From: Ophiocordyceps camponoti-saundersi (nom. inval.)
Lineage: Eukaryota > Ascomycota > Sordariomycetes > Hypocreales > Ophiocordycipitaceae
Direction: 5' to 3'
DNA: 31,243 nucleotides
NCBI GenBank assembly: GCA_003339415.1
Contig: PDHQ01000368.1
Location: forward strand, 1 to 31,243
Made by a program: the position numbers and the translations under genes. Each line of letters opens with the position of its first letter. The first letter of the stretch is position 1. Shown one piece after another: positions 1-9,648 of the stretch. Under the pieces are notes generated by a model that was given only the letters and a program-made list of their open reading frames with translations, was not told the DNA's origin and made no database searches.

Positions 1-155
1 AGTAAAATAGTAAAATAGTAAAATAGTAAAATAGTAAAATAGTAAAATAGTAAAATAGTAAAATAGTAAAATAGTAAAATAGTAAAATAGTAAAATAGTA
101 AAATAGTAAAATAGTAAAATAGTAAAAATAGTAAAATAGTAAAAATAGTAAAAAT
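1..155. repeat. 8-bp tandem repeat (agtaaaat)n
   Basis: Positions 1-120 are fifteen perfect copies of agtaaaat. Positions 121-155 hold four more units, three of them 9 bp long with an extra A. The array is cut by the window edge, so its full length is unknown. It merges on the right into generic AT-rich sequence. It contains no CpA or TpG, like the rest of the AT-rich DNA here. No function is implied. Confidence 0.95.
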
Positions 156-400
156 TAAATAATAATAATATATATAGCTTATAATAAAGTTATAAATTTT
201 AATTAAAGTTAAAAAAATTATTTTTTTACTTATTTAATTTATTTATATATAATAAGTATTAATACCTTAAATATTATAAAATATTAATACTATTAATAAT
301 TAGTATATATATAGCTTATAGTAAATTGAAACCTTAAGTAAAGTATAGGAGATTATTTCCGGGCCTATATAATTTATTTTAGCCCTACCCGCTGAAGTTT
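156..400. other. AT-rich, RIP-like flank upstream of the mS26 gene
   Basis: This is an AT-rich stretch with almost no CpA/TpG and no recognisable gene. Composition changes to balanced GC between about 350 and 400, only 50-100 bp before the mS26 start codon. The promoter of that gene must therefore lie in this transition or inside the AT-rich DNA. Confidence 0.7.
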
Positions 401-448
401 TCTTCACTTAAATTTTCCTTTCGTTTCCTGCCCCTCATAGGTTGTGAA

Positions 449-1360
449 ATGAGAATGGAGGTGCTCAGTTCTTGCGCAAGGCCTGCGACTAAAACTTCTT
501 TAGTCCTGTGTCGAGGCTTCGCAATATCCCGGCCCCTCCAGTCTCGTAACATACCTCCCGAGTCTCCGGCCTATATTCGCCTCGCACCCACCCCTCAGCT
601 TAACGAATTAAGGCATTCACGCGTCCGAGGTCACCTACCAGTTCCCCGTGATATTTTCCCCGTTGCTGAGGGTAATCGAAAGATTAAATCGCAATATGTT
701 CGGGATATTGCACCCATGCCTAGGCATCGTCGAACGGCACGCAACGAGTCTCAGCAATGGAGATTCGAGCTTGCCGATACAAGAAGGCAAAATCTTGAAA
801 GCGGTTTGCGCGCGCTTTGGGTACGGCGTGCTGAGAGCGACAGATTGCGTAAGGCGCGAGTGAGCGAAAAAATAAGTCAGCACAAACGTGCGGCTGCTGC
901 ACCGGAGCGAGAGGACGAACGACTCACTCGGACTACGATTCTTGACAAGCTTATGGACACCAGGGTTTATACCGATATCGATAGATTTTCTCGAGCTGCA
1001 CGAAGTCGCGAGGGTTTCTTAAACAGGGACAGCGCCAAGCGCGAGTGTCGTCTTTATGCTCTCACGGAGCTGTACATCAATGCATCGAATTTCATCATCA
1101 CCGACAAGGAACTCGAAGACGAAGTTGAATATCTCTTCCGCGATGATTACTTTCAGGTGCAAGGTCATCATGAAAACCGGCTAGGCATGATGGAAAACTC
1201 CTGGGGACTCTTTGGCAAGCCACCCTCGATTGCGAACATGCTGCGCGAGGACGCGGGTCGCTCAGCGAGGATGGCAGACCAATATGCTTCGGAGTACGAA
1301 CGTTCTGTCTATAGACACAAGCGTATCACAGAAGATCTTACGGGTGGGAAAATGCCATAG
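449..1360 (+). CDS. PET123: Mitochondrial small-subunit ribosomal protein mS26 (Pet123 family)
   Basis: The product is a 303-residue basic, Arg-rich protein. I recognise it as fungal mS26/Pet123, a mitochondrion-specific protein of the ribosomal small subunit, from several family hallmarks: an early IPPESPAYI segment, then RVRGHLPVPRDIF, the central APEREDERLTR block and the C-terminal EDLTGGKMP end. The first about 30 residues (many Arg, Ser and Ala, no acidic residue except Glu4) suit a mitochondrial targeting peptide. The middle (about residues 95-155) is charged and probably helical. The gene has no intron and an intact frame ending in TAG. A second in-frame ATG at 455 is an alternative start that would drop only two residues. 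It converges on the ABC transporter gene, with 273 bp between the stops. No RIP-type stops are seen even though AT-rich DNA begins just upstream. Family assignment is from recall of motifs, not a search. Confidence 0.88.
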   Translation: MRMEVLSSCARPATKTSLVLCRGFAISRPLQSRNIPPESPAYIRLAPTPQLNELRHSRVRGHLPVPRDIFPVAEGNRKIKSQYVRDIAPMPRHRRTARNESQQWRFELADTRRQNLESGLRALWVRRAESDRLRKARVSEKISQHKRAAAAPEREDERLTRTTILDKLMDTRVYTDIDRFSRAARSREGFLNRDSAKRECRLYALTELYINASNFIITDKELEDEVEYLFRDDYFQVQGHHENRLGMMENSWGLFGKPPSIANMLREDAGRSARMADQYASEYERSVYRHKRITEDLTGGKMP

Positions 1361-1633
1361 TCATAATCGACGTCTCATCTCGACCATGCAGGCAATAGAA
1401 TGCTAGTGTTTTCCCGAAGACTTCCGTTAAGTGGATGAAAAAAGACGTTTGCTATTTCGAAACCCACTACCCGCTGGTGCGACACATGTTACAGCTGCTC
1501 CAAGGACGATGTTGTCCTCTGTCAGTGGAGAAATGTCCGACTTTGTCACTGCGGTCAATGCCTGCCTTTAATCTTTAGTCCACCATTCAACAATGTGTAT
1601 GCCGCTAATGCTGAAGTTAAATCAACAGACTGT
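1361..1633. other. Convergent intergenic spacer
   Basis: This 273-bp spacer of ordinary GC content lies between the stop codons of the two convergent genes, so both 3' UTRs and polyadenylation regions must lie here or overlap. I see no ORF or repeat that needs explaining, and no unambiguous poly(A) signal. Confidence 0.6.
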
Positions 1634-4600
1634 TCATCGCTTCTCGACGAGAAGAACATGCATAGCTGTGTAGGCCAGAACTATGAATGAGATGGCGAAG
1701 ATGCCGAGATTTCGAACGTCCGGTCCGAATGCGCTGTTGTCGAACCCAAAGGAACTGAGAATAGCTGCTCCCGGGACTGTAATATTCAGCCCGTATCTCC
1801 TATCGCTGAGAGTGAGCTCCACAACTTCGTTGACGATGAGAGACTCGAAGCCGTAGTGAAAAATGGACAGTGTTTGTAACCACAACGCGCCAGAAGGCGT
1901 GGCGTCGTGATTGAGTAGGAAACCAGCGAAGAGCAGACTGAACAGCATCACGAGGCTTCCGATCAGATTAGCCACGCCACCATCTTTGCAAACGATACCA
2001 ATGAATAGGCAGATGGCGGCCGCCGCTAGGTTGAATAGCACCAGGACTAGCATAAATTTGAAAAAATGACCTGCATCGGGGACCAGTCCAGTCATAGGAT
2101 ATATGATGGATCCCATCAAGATAGGAGGGATGACCCGCAAAGGAATGATGTCGAAGAAAACCTTGGCCGCAAAGTATGTAGCGGGCGCGTAGTAGCCGTT
2201 AGCACGCTCGCGGACAAATAGATGACGCTCCGTCGAGAAGACGTGGAGGCTTGTGAGTGTGCTAAAGCCAAAAAGTGCCAAAAGAAAGAAGAATAGACCT
2301 AAACGGTTCTGGAAACCAGGTATATCGTCCGTTAAGCCATAAAACAGATAGCCCGAAAAAACGGCCAAAATAATTGCGGTCGCATAGTGAGTGAGTATGA
2401 GCATCGGGTTACGATGAAGATTCTTCCACGTTCTTCGAGACAAGATGATGAATTGACGATAGTAGCCAATACGAACCCAGCCTTTGCCAACGGCGCTAAT
2501 ACCGCAGCGAGAGTGTGGACTTTGAGCATCGACGTCGTTTTGCTGATTAACTTCATTAGCCACGCTTACTGCGAGCCTAATCTCCTCGTGTATGCTATCA
2601 GCGATTTCGGACCGGGCGAATGATTGTGTCATGAGGTCCAGAGCGGTACCAGCATCTACAGGCTCTGACAATGCGTGGGCATCTTCCATTGGCCGAACAG
2701 CCGTACCACTAACGGCCAGGTTGGATCGAAGACGATATGTGCCAGATTCTTCGCCGCCGGCTTCTGACGATGTAGCGGTAACAGTCGCGCGTTTTCTGCG
2801 TGTGAACAACTCTCGCTCCTGTCGAATTCTGACAGAATCGGAAAGCCGGCCTCTGGGTAGGCCGAAATGGCGTTCGGGAATACTGCCCCCCCCCGTGCTT
2901 TGCCCCGACATGCTAGCCACGGATTTGACGGCTCTGGTACTGCTTGGACCAACGCTCTCAGCGTCAGTGGTTATAGCTCCATCGTCGGCAGGTATACTGG
3001 TTTCGGCATGCATAGTGAGGTCAACGAGGTAGTCGGCGATATTGAATCCAGGCGGGCATTCGTATCCAGCTGCATCAAAATAAGATTGACATTGCGCAAA
3101 GGGACCTGAATACACAGGTTTACCCTGGGCCAAGAGTATAAGCCTGTCGAAAAGCGCCACGATATTGGACCGAGGTTGGTGAATGGTAAAGATCACGGTC
3201 CTCTTGTAAGTCTTGGCCAAGGTAACGAGGCACTCAACGACGTTGTAAGCATTGAAAGAATCTAGTCCGCTTGTCGGTTCGTCGAGAAAAATGACTGAAG
3301 GGCTGGTAACGAGCTCGCAAGCGATTCCGACCCGTCGTTTCTCGCCTCCAGATATCCCACGACCGCCATCGCCTTCGGAACCAATGAGGGAGTCTCGAAT
3401 ATGGTAGATGCCCAGCTCCTTCTCTACTTCAAATGCTCTCTGCTCTTTAATGGAACGGCTCATGTCCCTCGGTAGCCGTAGGAGCGCGCTATTGAGAATC
3501 GTCTCGTGGACAGTAAGGGTGGGAAGCATGGCATCTTCTTGATCCACAAACCCCACGATATTCCTGAACTCTGCATCACTAACCTTCTCACCATTGACGA
3601 AGAAGTTGCCAGAGACCTGGCCACGCTTGTTTTTACGAGCCAAAATGTCGAGAAAAGTTGTCTTTCCTGCCCCAGATGCACCCATGATGGCGGTCGCCTC
3701 TCCTGGACGGCAGATTCCCTGAATTTGGGTGAGTATTTTAAAGTTGTTCAGAGAGTACGACACATTCTCAAAAAACAAAGCCACTGGTATGTGGTTGTTC
3801 ATGAGTTTGGTTGTCTCATCATCAGAATCATCCAGACGAATTGCCCCGTACTTCAATTTGCGGCACGAAAGAAACCAAGTGAGTACGATAACGGCGACAA
3901 CGAAGAGAGCAGATCCCGCGATGACACTAGCGATGAGCGGAGTGTTGATTTGCTTGACCGGACGCTGGTAGCCAGGCACCTCAGTCTCGTAGACACATTC
4001 GCCCGGCTGACAGTCAAGGAGGATGCTAGAATCGCCGATCAACTGATGGATAAGTTTGTCCATTTCGGGCTCTGAGAACGCACAATCGTGAGATCCGCGG
4101 CTGTTGTAGATGCATTCGAAGCTACCAGGACCCCGAATCGATCGTTTTAGGAACTCGCTGAGATCAATGGAGCCATCCTTACCACACAGCATACGATCCG
4201 CAACGCAACTGCAATTGATACCTCCACACTTGTACGACGTGGTGTTCTTGGTTTCATCGAAGTTCGCGCTGGATTTACAGTCGGTAAGGTGGCAGTAGAA
4301 GGACTCGACAGCATCAACCCAGACTAGAAAGAACATTGACACAGTAAGTATCGAGCACTGGTCGTTCACGCGGGACGAAGGAATACTCACACTGGAAATC
4401 GCAATTTGCCGACTGCTTCTGACAGCTGAAAGTCACTTCCGGAACCTGCTTTCCCAAGAGAGTTGTGATTTGCTTATTCGTAACCCTGCACATCTGGTGA
4501 TTGCTGTTCACAACCTCACCATTTTGATAGCAGACACCGCCACTTCTGGTTTTCATCAACGCATTGCAGGCTTCATTCTCCGTGCACACATTGCAATTGA

Positions 4601-5107
4601 TACCAACCCACCCGGGATCACAGTCACACACCGCGCCAGATCGCATGGGTCGATCCTTGCCGCGAGCAAGTGATCCACAAACTAAGCGAATAAGTATGAC
4701 ATATCAGCATAGTCGTTCCCCAAACACGTTGCCACAAGGCGGAAAATGATGCCACCGCAGGCGCCAAAACGTACGCGGCTCGAGGCAATCGTCTCCTCCA
4801 AATCCAGAGGGGCATTCGCATTTCCCATTATATTCGTTGCAAGTTGCGTACTGAGAGCACGTGTGTGCAGGAAGGAGGCAGTTAAAGCTGATGCAAGCTC
4901 TTGTCAGAAGCGCAGTTCCATCAACGTATTATCGGAAAAATACCAAGGAGGGCAGTCGGTAGGACGGTTTCCCATCAGAGATAATTGAGCTTGGAGCGCA
5001 TTGACCCGTTGGGAGGATGTATTCATGGATGACGAGACGAGAGAGATCCATGCCGCAGTAGCAATCAAAAGTAGTTCCGTCAACAAAGGACCAGGCATAG
5101 CGCGCAT
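1634..5107 (-). CDS. ADP1: Adp1-like ABCG transporter with EGF-like ectodomain (4 exons)
   Basis: Proposed coding exons, minus strand: 5107-4944, 4887-4775, 4681-4391 and 4323-1634, giving 1085 residues. The junctions give GT..AG introns and keep Cys-rich motifs in frame; the introns restore CPPC|FNC, LEP|LCGS and CDFQ|FWVD. Layout: signal peptide (about 1-26), Cys-rich EGF-like modules (about 52-170, for example [12 protein letters not shown]), more paired Cys to about 300, one membrane helix (about 318-341), ABC domain, a Ser/Arg-rich linker (about 630-780), then six membrane helices (about 829-1082). The ABC domain has Walker A GASGAGKT (404-411), Q-loop Gln451, signature ISGGEKRR (513-520), Walker B VIFLDE (533-538) and H-loop His571. 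NBD-before-TMD order and the long ectodomain match fungal Adp1-like ABCG half-transporters (yeast Adp1 is about 1049 residues). The substrate is unknown. A TTG-initiated upstream extension is possible in frame but lacks an ATG. Confidence 0.88.
4324..4390 (-). other. Intron 3 of the ABC transporter gene
   Basis: This 67-nt intron has donor GTGAGT (4390-4385) and acceptor CTAG ending at 4324. Reading through it is open but gives a poor start and breaks the conserved Cys-rich region. Removing it joins CDFQ to [11 protein letters not shown], as expected for the family. Confidence 0.85.
4682..4774 (-). other. Intron 2 of the ABC transporter gene
   Basis: This 93-nt intron has donor GTACGT and acceptor TTAG, with a CTGAT-type branch site about 20 nt before the acceptor. 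Splicing makes a CTT Leu codon across the junction and continues the EGF-like repeat. Confidence 0.82.
4888..4943 (-). other. Intron 1 of the ABC transporter gene
   Basis: This 56-nt intron has donor GTATTT, a clear CTGAC branch-site core and acceptor CAG. Splicing converts a stop-bearing frame into [15 protein letters not shown], with the second Cys codon split across the junction. Confidence 0.85.
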
Positions 5108-5111
5108 TGTA

Positions 5112-5144
5112 TCAGAAAACAATGACACCGATAGAAAATGACAT
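5112..5144 (-). promoter_or_regulatory. Short upstream ORF before the transporter start
   Basis: An ATG at 5144 opens a 10-codon frame ending in TGA at 5112, four nucleotides before the proposed main ATG at 5107. If the transcript starts upstream of 5144, ribosomes would meet this uORF first and would have to reinitiate or leaky-scan. The main ATG has A at -3, a favourable context. The transcription start is not visible, so the regulatory role is inferred. Confidence 0.4.
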
Positions 5145-5220
5145 CCAGAGGCGCAACGTCCTGCTATTAGCACCAAAGCAATAGTCTCCTAACACTAGTA
5201 GTATATACAGTCACTAGGAG

Positions 5221-6101
5221 AATTTTCAACTAATTAGGAATTATAATAAGATTATATACTTAAAGTAAGAACTATAGTCTTTTTATTTTAAATAATATAC
5301 ACTACTTGCCTTTAAAGATTATCCTTATCTTATAAGGTAAGCTATATTATATAAGATCCCTATAATAGTATATATTACCTCCTACGTGATTCTTATACTA
5401 GGAAGGCTTACTTAGAGTATTTATAAAATACTAAAGAATTACTAACTAGAAAGGAAAAGCTTTAAAATATAAATTTTATAATTTTTATTACTATATAATA
5501 AATAATATAGGTATTATTAGAAAAAGCTAATTTTACTATATATAAAAAGCTTATTTTTATTTTAATAACTAGATTTCTTAATTACTAGCGTAAACTTAAA
5601 CTTTTTATAAATATACTTTTTTATAAAGGTTAATTACCTTATTTTCCGCCTCTTTATATTATTAAAGTAACTATATATTATAAGATATTATTATAAAGTA
5701 CTTACTTAACGCTTTAAGGTAAAGAAGTAAAATTATAATATATATAATCTTTTACCTTTCTTAAGGTATTTTTTCCCTTAATTTCCTCTTATTAATAAAA
5801 TAAAATATTAAAAAACTTATTATTATTTTTTAATATTTATAGCTTTAAGTTCTTTTTTATTACTTAACTTTCTTAGCTTTATATTTTTAATTACCCTTTT
5901 ATCTTCCTTATTACTTTTTTATTTTTTATTATATTTTTCTATACTTTATCTAATAAACTTAAAAGCTATAAAGCTTATAAAAAAATACTTAAATATTTTA
6001 TAAAACTTTAATTAACCTTATTAAGTAATTTTACTTTATTCTTATAATAAAGAGGGTTTTTAGCTAAAATTACACGTTTAAAAAGCTAATAATAAATATT
6101 A
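5221..6101. other. AT-rich stretch, nothing recognised
   Basis: About 880 bp of RIP-type sequence between the transporter gene and the first inverted-repeat element. I could not recognise a transposon domain on either strand, nor repeats shared with the rest of the window. It probably includes the remains of the transporter promoter region near 5220-5400, where a few CA/TG survive. Confidence 0.6.
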
Positions 6102-6345
6102 ACCGCCCCGCACCGCCCCGCGTTACACCGCCCCGCCACTTCCCTCCTCCCCGCGCCTTACGGACTTTCCTTTCTCCGCGCTCCTCTCCCTACCCCACTC
6201 TCTTATATTATCCGAGACCACCCCTAAGCTATAAGCTTATTATACTATACCGCCGCTAGCTACTACTATACCCTTATATAAGCATATATAATATAGTAGC
6301 TTTTTCCTTATATAGTTAGGATAGTATACCTTATAAGTATATAAG
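6102..6345 (+). repeat. Left terminal inverted repeat of the long-TIR element
   Basis: A GC-richer arm starting with tandem ACCGCCCCG motifs, followed by a pyrimidine-rich part and an AT-rich inner part. It pairs with about 7935-8175. It retains several CA dinucleotides (CGCACC, TACACC, CCACTT). Confidence 0.75.
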
Positions 6346-7178
6346 GGAAGAAGAAAGTAACTAAAAGAGAAAAGAGAGAGAATATAAGGGGCCTCTTAAT
6401 ATATTATATAGAATATAAGGTATATTATAAGTAATATAAGGTAAAAAGCGTATCTTTTTACTTATATAAAAGGAGAGGTCTCTTAATATATATTTTTATT
6501 ATTACTTTTTCTTTTACCGCTATAATTACTAAAATCCCTAGTATCTCCTATAAGATTTATTATTCTCCGCTTTAATATATTACTTTTATTATTACTATAC
6601 GCTAGTATCTAAGTTAATAAGTTATAATAATAATATTTTAATATATTATAATAAAGGAGATCTTAAGTATATTAAGGGCGCGTTATAGTAAAATATTTAA
6701 TATCTTTTAGTTAGAATATTTATTATTTTATAATAAGTATTTTAAGGAAATACTAGGAGTCCCGGGACTAAGATATTTATTATCTTATAAAAAGTATTTT
6801 ATAAAAATATTAAATATTTTATTAGCAGAGTATTTATTCCTCTATAGCTTTAGTATTTTATAAATGTACTTAATATAATTTAAATAAGTTATTTTATAAT
6901 TATATTTTATAATTTTATAATAAATCTTTTAAGAAAAGAAAAATAATAATATTTTTATTATTTTTATAATAAGGTATATTATACTAAAAATATTTCTTAA
7001 TATATTAAATATATTTATATATATATTAAATAATAAAATTAGCTATAATTTAATATTTTAATTAATTATCTTATTATACCTCTTTATAATATACTAAGTA
7101 TATTATATTATAAATTAATAATATTTAATATTAATAATAGTTATAAATTTAATTAACTAGCTATAATATAAGACGTCT

Positions 7179-7757
7179 TATAACACTCTTATAAATTGCT
7201 AAGTCTTTTATAATATTTTATTAAAATTTCCCTTATAAATTTCCCTTAGATTTCCCCTAAAAACTTTATTACTTTTATACTTAGGAAATTACTAGGATTC
7301 CCTCTTAGGATTTCTTTATAATAACTCTTAAGATTTTACTAAGATTTCTAACCGGATTTAGTATTAAAATATAGTTCTAAAAATCTTTAGATATTACCCG
7401 GAAATCCTTATACGCTAGGAAATTACTATATACTAGGAAATCTCTATTTTACTAATATATATAGAAATTACCGTAAAATCCCTTAAAGTAAAATATTTTT
7501 AAGATTATATTAAGAAATTACTTTTAAGCTCTTAGCTATATAATTAGCTTAATATTCCTTTAAATAATAATTTAAATTTTTTTATAATTATTATTTTAAA
7601 TTTTTAAAAAACTTTTATTTATATTTATATTTTTTATAATAGCTATTTTATAATTTTATAATTAATAGCTAGCTTATTTCTCTTTTTTATATATTATATT
7701 TAATAGCTAGCCTAATATATATAATTATTTATAAGTTAAATATATAAATATATATTA
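7179..7757 (+). repeat. Gypsy-1 LTR copy (third copy, inside the TIR element)
   Basis: This is the same sequence as the two LTRs of the 12.4-22.6 kb retrotransposon, read in the same direction, with shared landmarks such as TTTCCCCTAAAAACTTTATTA and many short AGGAAATT/AGGATTT motifs. Similarity to the 5' LTR copy, but not to the 3' copy, continues about 90 bp further to 7850. The fragment is therefore an LTR plus the start of the internal leader, not a clean solo LTR. Differences from the other copies are mostly transitions. Confidence 0.82.
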
Positions 7758-7934
7758 ACTAATAATAATTTTATATTTTACTAACTTATAATTTTCTAGC
7801 TATTAAGGTAATAAGTTAAACTTAAAGTATTTTTACTAATAAACTTTATTATTATTATTATTATTATTTATATACTAAGGGCCTTTATAATATCTAAAGC
7901 TTTTATAATATATTAAGTAAGAAAAATCCCTTAA

Positions 7935-8175
7935 AATAAGGTAAAACCCCCTAACTATAAAAAGAAAAGCTTATTATACGCTTATATAAAAATATAATAG
8001 TAGCTAATAGCGGTATAATATAATAAGCTTATTACCTAAAAATAATCTTAGATAATATAAGAAAATAAAGTAAGGAGGGGAGTATAGAGAAAAGAAGATC
8101 CGTAAAATATAAGGCGGAGAGAGAAGCAGAGCAGTATAGCGTAGCGCGGCGTAGCGCGGGGCGGTACGGGGCGGT
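7935..8175 (-). repeat. Right terminal inverted repeat of the long-TIR element
   Basis: Reverse-complement partner of the left arm. The inner boundary is approximate. Outside it, more GGCGGTATAAAG-like motifs run to about 8215, so the true outer end may be slightly further right. Confidence 0.72.
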
Positions 8176-9510
8176 ATAGGGCGGTATAAAGTAAGGCGAT
8201 ATAAAGTAAGGCGGAGAAAGAAAAGTTTAAGGGGGGGGGTAAAGTAAAGTAGCGGGGTAGCCGCTTTATTATTTATTAGTAATTAAAAAGGGGGGGCTAT
8301 ATCTTTTTCTTTTTTACTTTTTTTTTCCTTTTTTTTTATTTTCTTTTAAAAAAATATATTTCTAACCCCCTCTCTTACCTTTACCTTTTAACTTTTATAA
8401 TAAAAGGAAAATAAAAAAGTTATATAGCTATATTAATAAAATAATAATAAATATATTTAAAATTATTTATTATAAGCTTTATAACTTTTTTTATATTATA
8501 TATATAGCTTAGCTAGCTAATTATAAAATTTTATATTAGAAATAATAAAATAAATAATATTATATAGCGCTAATTATATATAAAGCTAATAAAATATATA
8601 AGCTTATAATTAGCTAATTATTATAATTATATTAAAGCTTAATATAAATATTAAAAGATAAGTAATATTAAAAGTTAAGAGTAAAGTTAAAATTAAAGCT
8701 TAAAGTACTAACTAAGTTATAAATATATTCGGAGAAATTATAAGCTATTATAATAAAAATAGCGCGGTATATTAGTAAAAAAAATAGCTAAATAGCTTAT
8801 TAGTAAATATAAAGTAAAGTAAAATAAAGCGGAGTTTTAAATATAGCTAATAATAAATAATTAAAAAGAATTTAAGTTAACTTATATAATATATAAAAAT
8901 AAAATAAAATATTAAAGCTTTAACTTAATATAATAATAATAATACTTTAAGTAAGCGCTTTAGTAAAGTTCGCTATTTTAACGGCCGCCCTTAATATTAC
9001 TCTTATTATTATAATTATTAATACTCCTCCCTAAGAGTTTTATATATTAGTACTAGCTTATTTTAAAATATTAAATAAAGTTAGGATAAGTAGAGTAAAA
9101 AATAAAGGGGGGGGTAAAGTAATAATAATAATAGCGGCGGTAATAAATATAATAATTAAATCGTAAGCGGAGGTAGCGGTAATAGCGGGCGCGGAGAAGG
9201 AAATAAAGGCGGTAATAAAAAGCGTAAGGGCGGAGGCGCTAGCTTAAGTAATAATAATTATAATAATAATAGTAAAGTTTATAATAAAAGTAAAAAAAAT
9301 AATAGTAGCGATAATAATAATATTTATAATAATAATAATATTTATAATAATAATAATAATTATTATTATTATTATTTAAAAAAACTTTATTATAAAAATT
9401 TTATAAAAGTTTTAATTAAAAATATATTTTAAAATATAAAACTTTTACTTTTTTATATATAATATAATATATAATATTAACTAAATATAAAATAATATTA
9501 ATTAAAAATA
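8176..9510. other. Low-complexity AT-rich stretch with poly-G runs, no gene recognised
   Basis: Contains G runs at 8231-8239, 8290-8296 and 9107-9114, two of them followed by GTAAAGTAA, so a diverged duplication is possible. From 9118 to 9377 the sequence is dominated by GCGGTAATAAT-type and TAA/ATA trinucleotide repeats. Read forward these would encode Gly/Asn/Ser/Lys-rich low-complexity peptide, which could be the remains of a copia gag, but no zinc knuckle or other signature is visible. Confidence 0.5.
9118..9377. repeat. Trinucleotide-rich simple repeat tract
   Basis: Runs of TAA/AAT/ATA repeats, with interspersed GCGG motifs in the first half and a switch to ATT repeats at the end (about 9356-9377), making a weak inverted structure. 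It is simple-sequence DNA; no coding claim. Confidence 0.7.
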
Positions 9511-9539
9511 TAAGGTTAGGGTTAGTAGGGTTTTAAACC

Positions 9540-9619
9540 TTATATAAAACTTTACTTTTTTTAGTTTTACTTCTTTATACTTAAGGAAGTAAAATTAAAA
9601 AAAGCAAAGTTTTATATAA
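9540..9619. repeat. 80-bp hairpin (34-bp inverted arms)
   Basis: Arms 9540-9573 and 9586-9619 are near-perfect reverse complements separated by a 12-nt loop. The mismatches are transition-type differences, as RIP would cause in one arm; the right arm keeps a CA (GCAAAG). A telomere-like GGTTAGGGTTAG lies just upstream at 9514-9525. The hairpin sits immediately before the copia pol remnant. Confidence 0.85.
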
Positions 9620-9648
9620 AGCTTAAAATATTTCTTATAAATAGTATT

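Larger units (their letters stand above)
6102..8175. mobile_element. Long-TIR DNA element, non-autonomous or decayed
   Basis: The two ends are inverted copies of each other. Positions 6102-6126 match the reverse complement of 8151-8175 at 23 of 25 positions, both differences being C/T transitions. Similarity continues inward for about 230 bp on each side (shared landmarks include CTTATATTAT and an AAGCTTATTATA..TATACCG block). The ends carry repeated CCGCCCC motifs, which RIP spares because they lack CpA. No transposase can be read in the interior, which holds a gypsy LTR fragment. Long TIRs could suggest a MULE-like or MITE-type element, but class cannot be set from this. I found no convincing target-site duplication. 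Confidence 0.75.

Noticed and set aside
635..902. Minus-strand ORFs over the mS26 gene
   Set aside because: They overlap the recognised ribosomal protein frame and look like no family.
2592..3032. 146-codon plus-strand ORF opposite the transporter
   Set aside because: It lies entirely antisense to the transporter linker and has no recognisable domain; a shadow frame.
3506..4075. 189-codon plus-strand ORF opposite the transporter
   Set aside because: Antisense to the ABC domain and ectodomain, whose motifs on the minus strand are unambiguous; a shadow frame.
4385..4390. Start of the long transporter ORF at 4390 as the real N-terminus
   Set aside because: This codon is GTG at the intron 3 donor. 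Splicing to upstream Cys-rich exons gives a better, family-like protein.
5108..5176. Upstream extension of the transporter to 5176
   Set aside because: The codon at 5176 is TTG, not ATG. The first in-frame ATG is at 5107 and is followed by a good signal peptide.
6102..6260. CpG island or promoter of a host gene
   Set aside because: The GC-rich patch has an inverted partner at 8151-8175 and beyond, so it is a transposon terminus.
9514..9530. Interstitial telomere
   Set aside because: Only about one and a half TTAGGG units; expected by chance at this scale.
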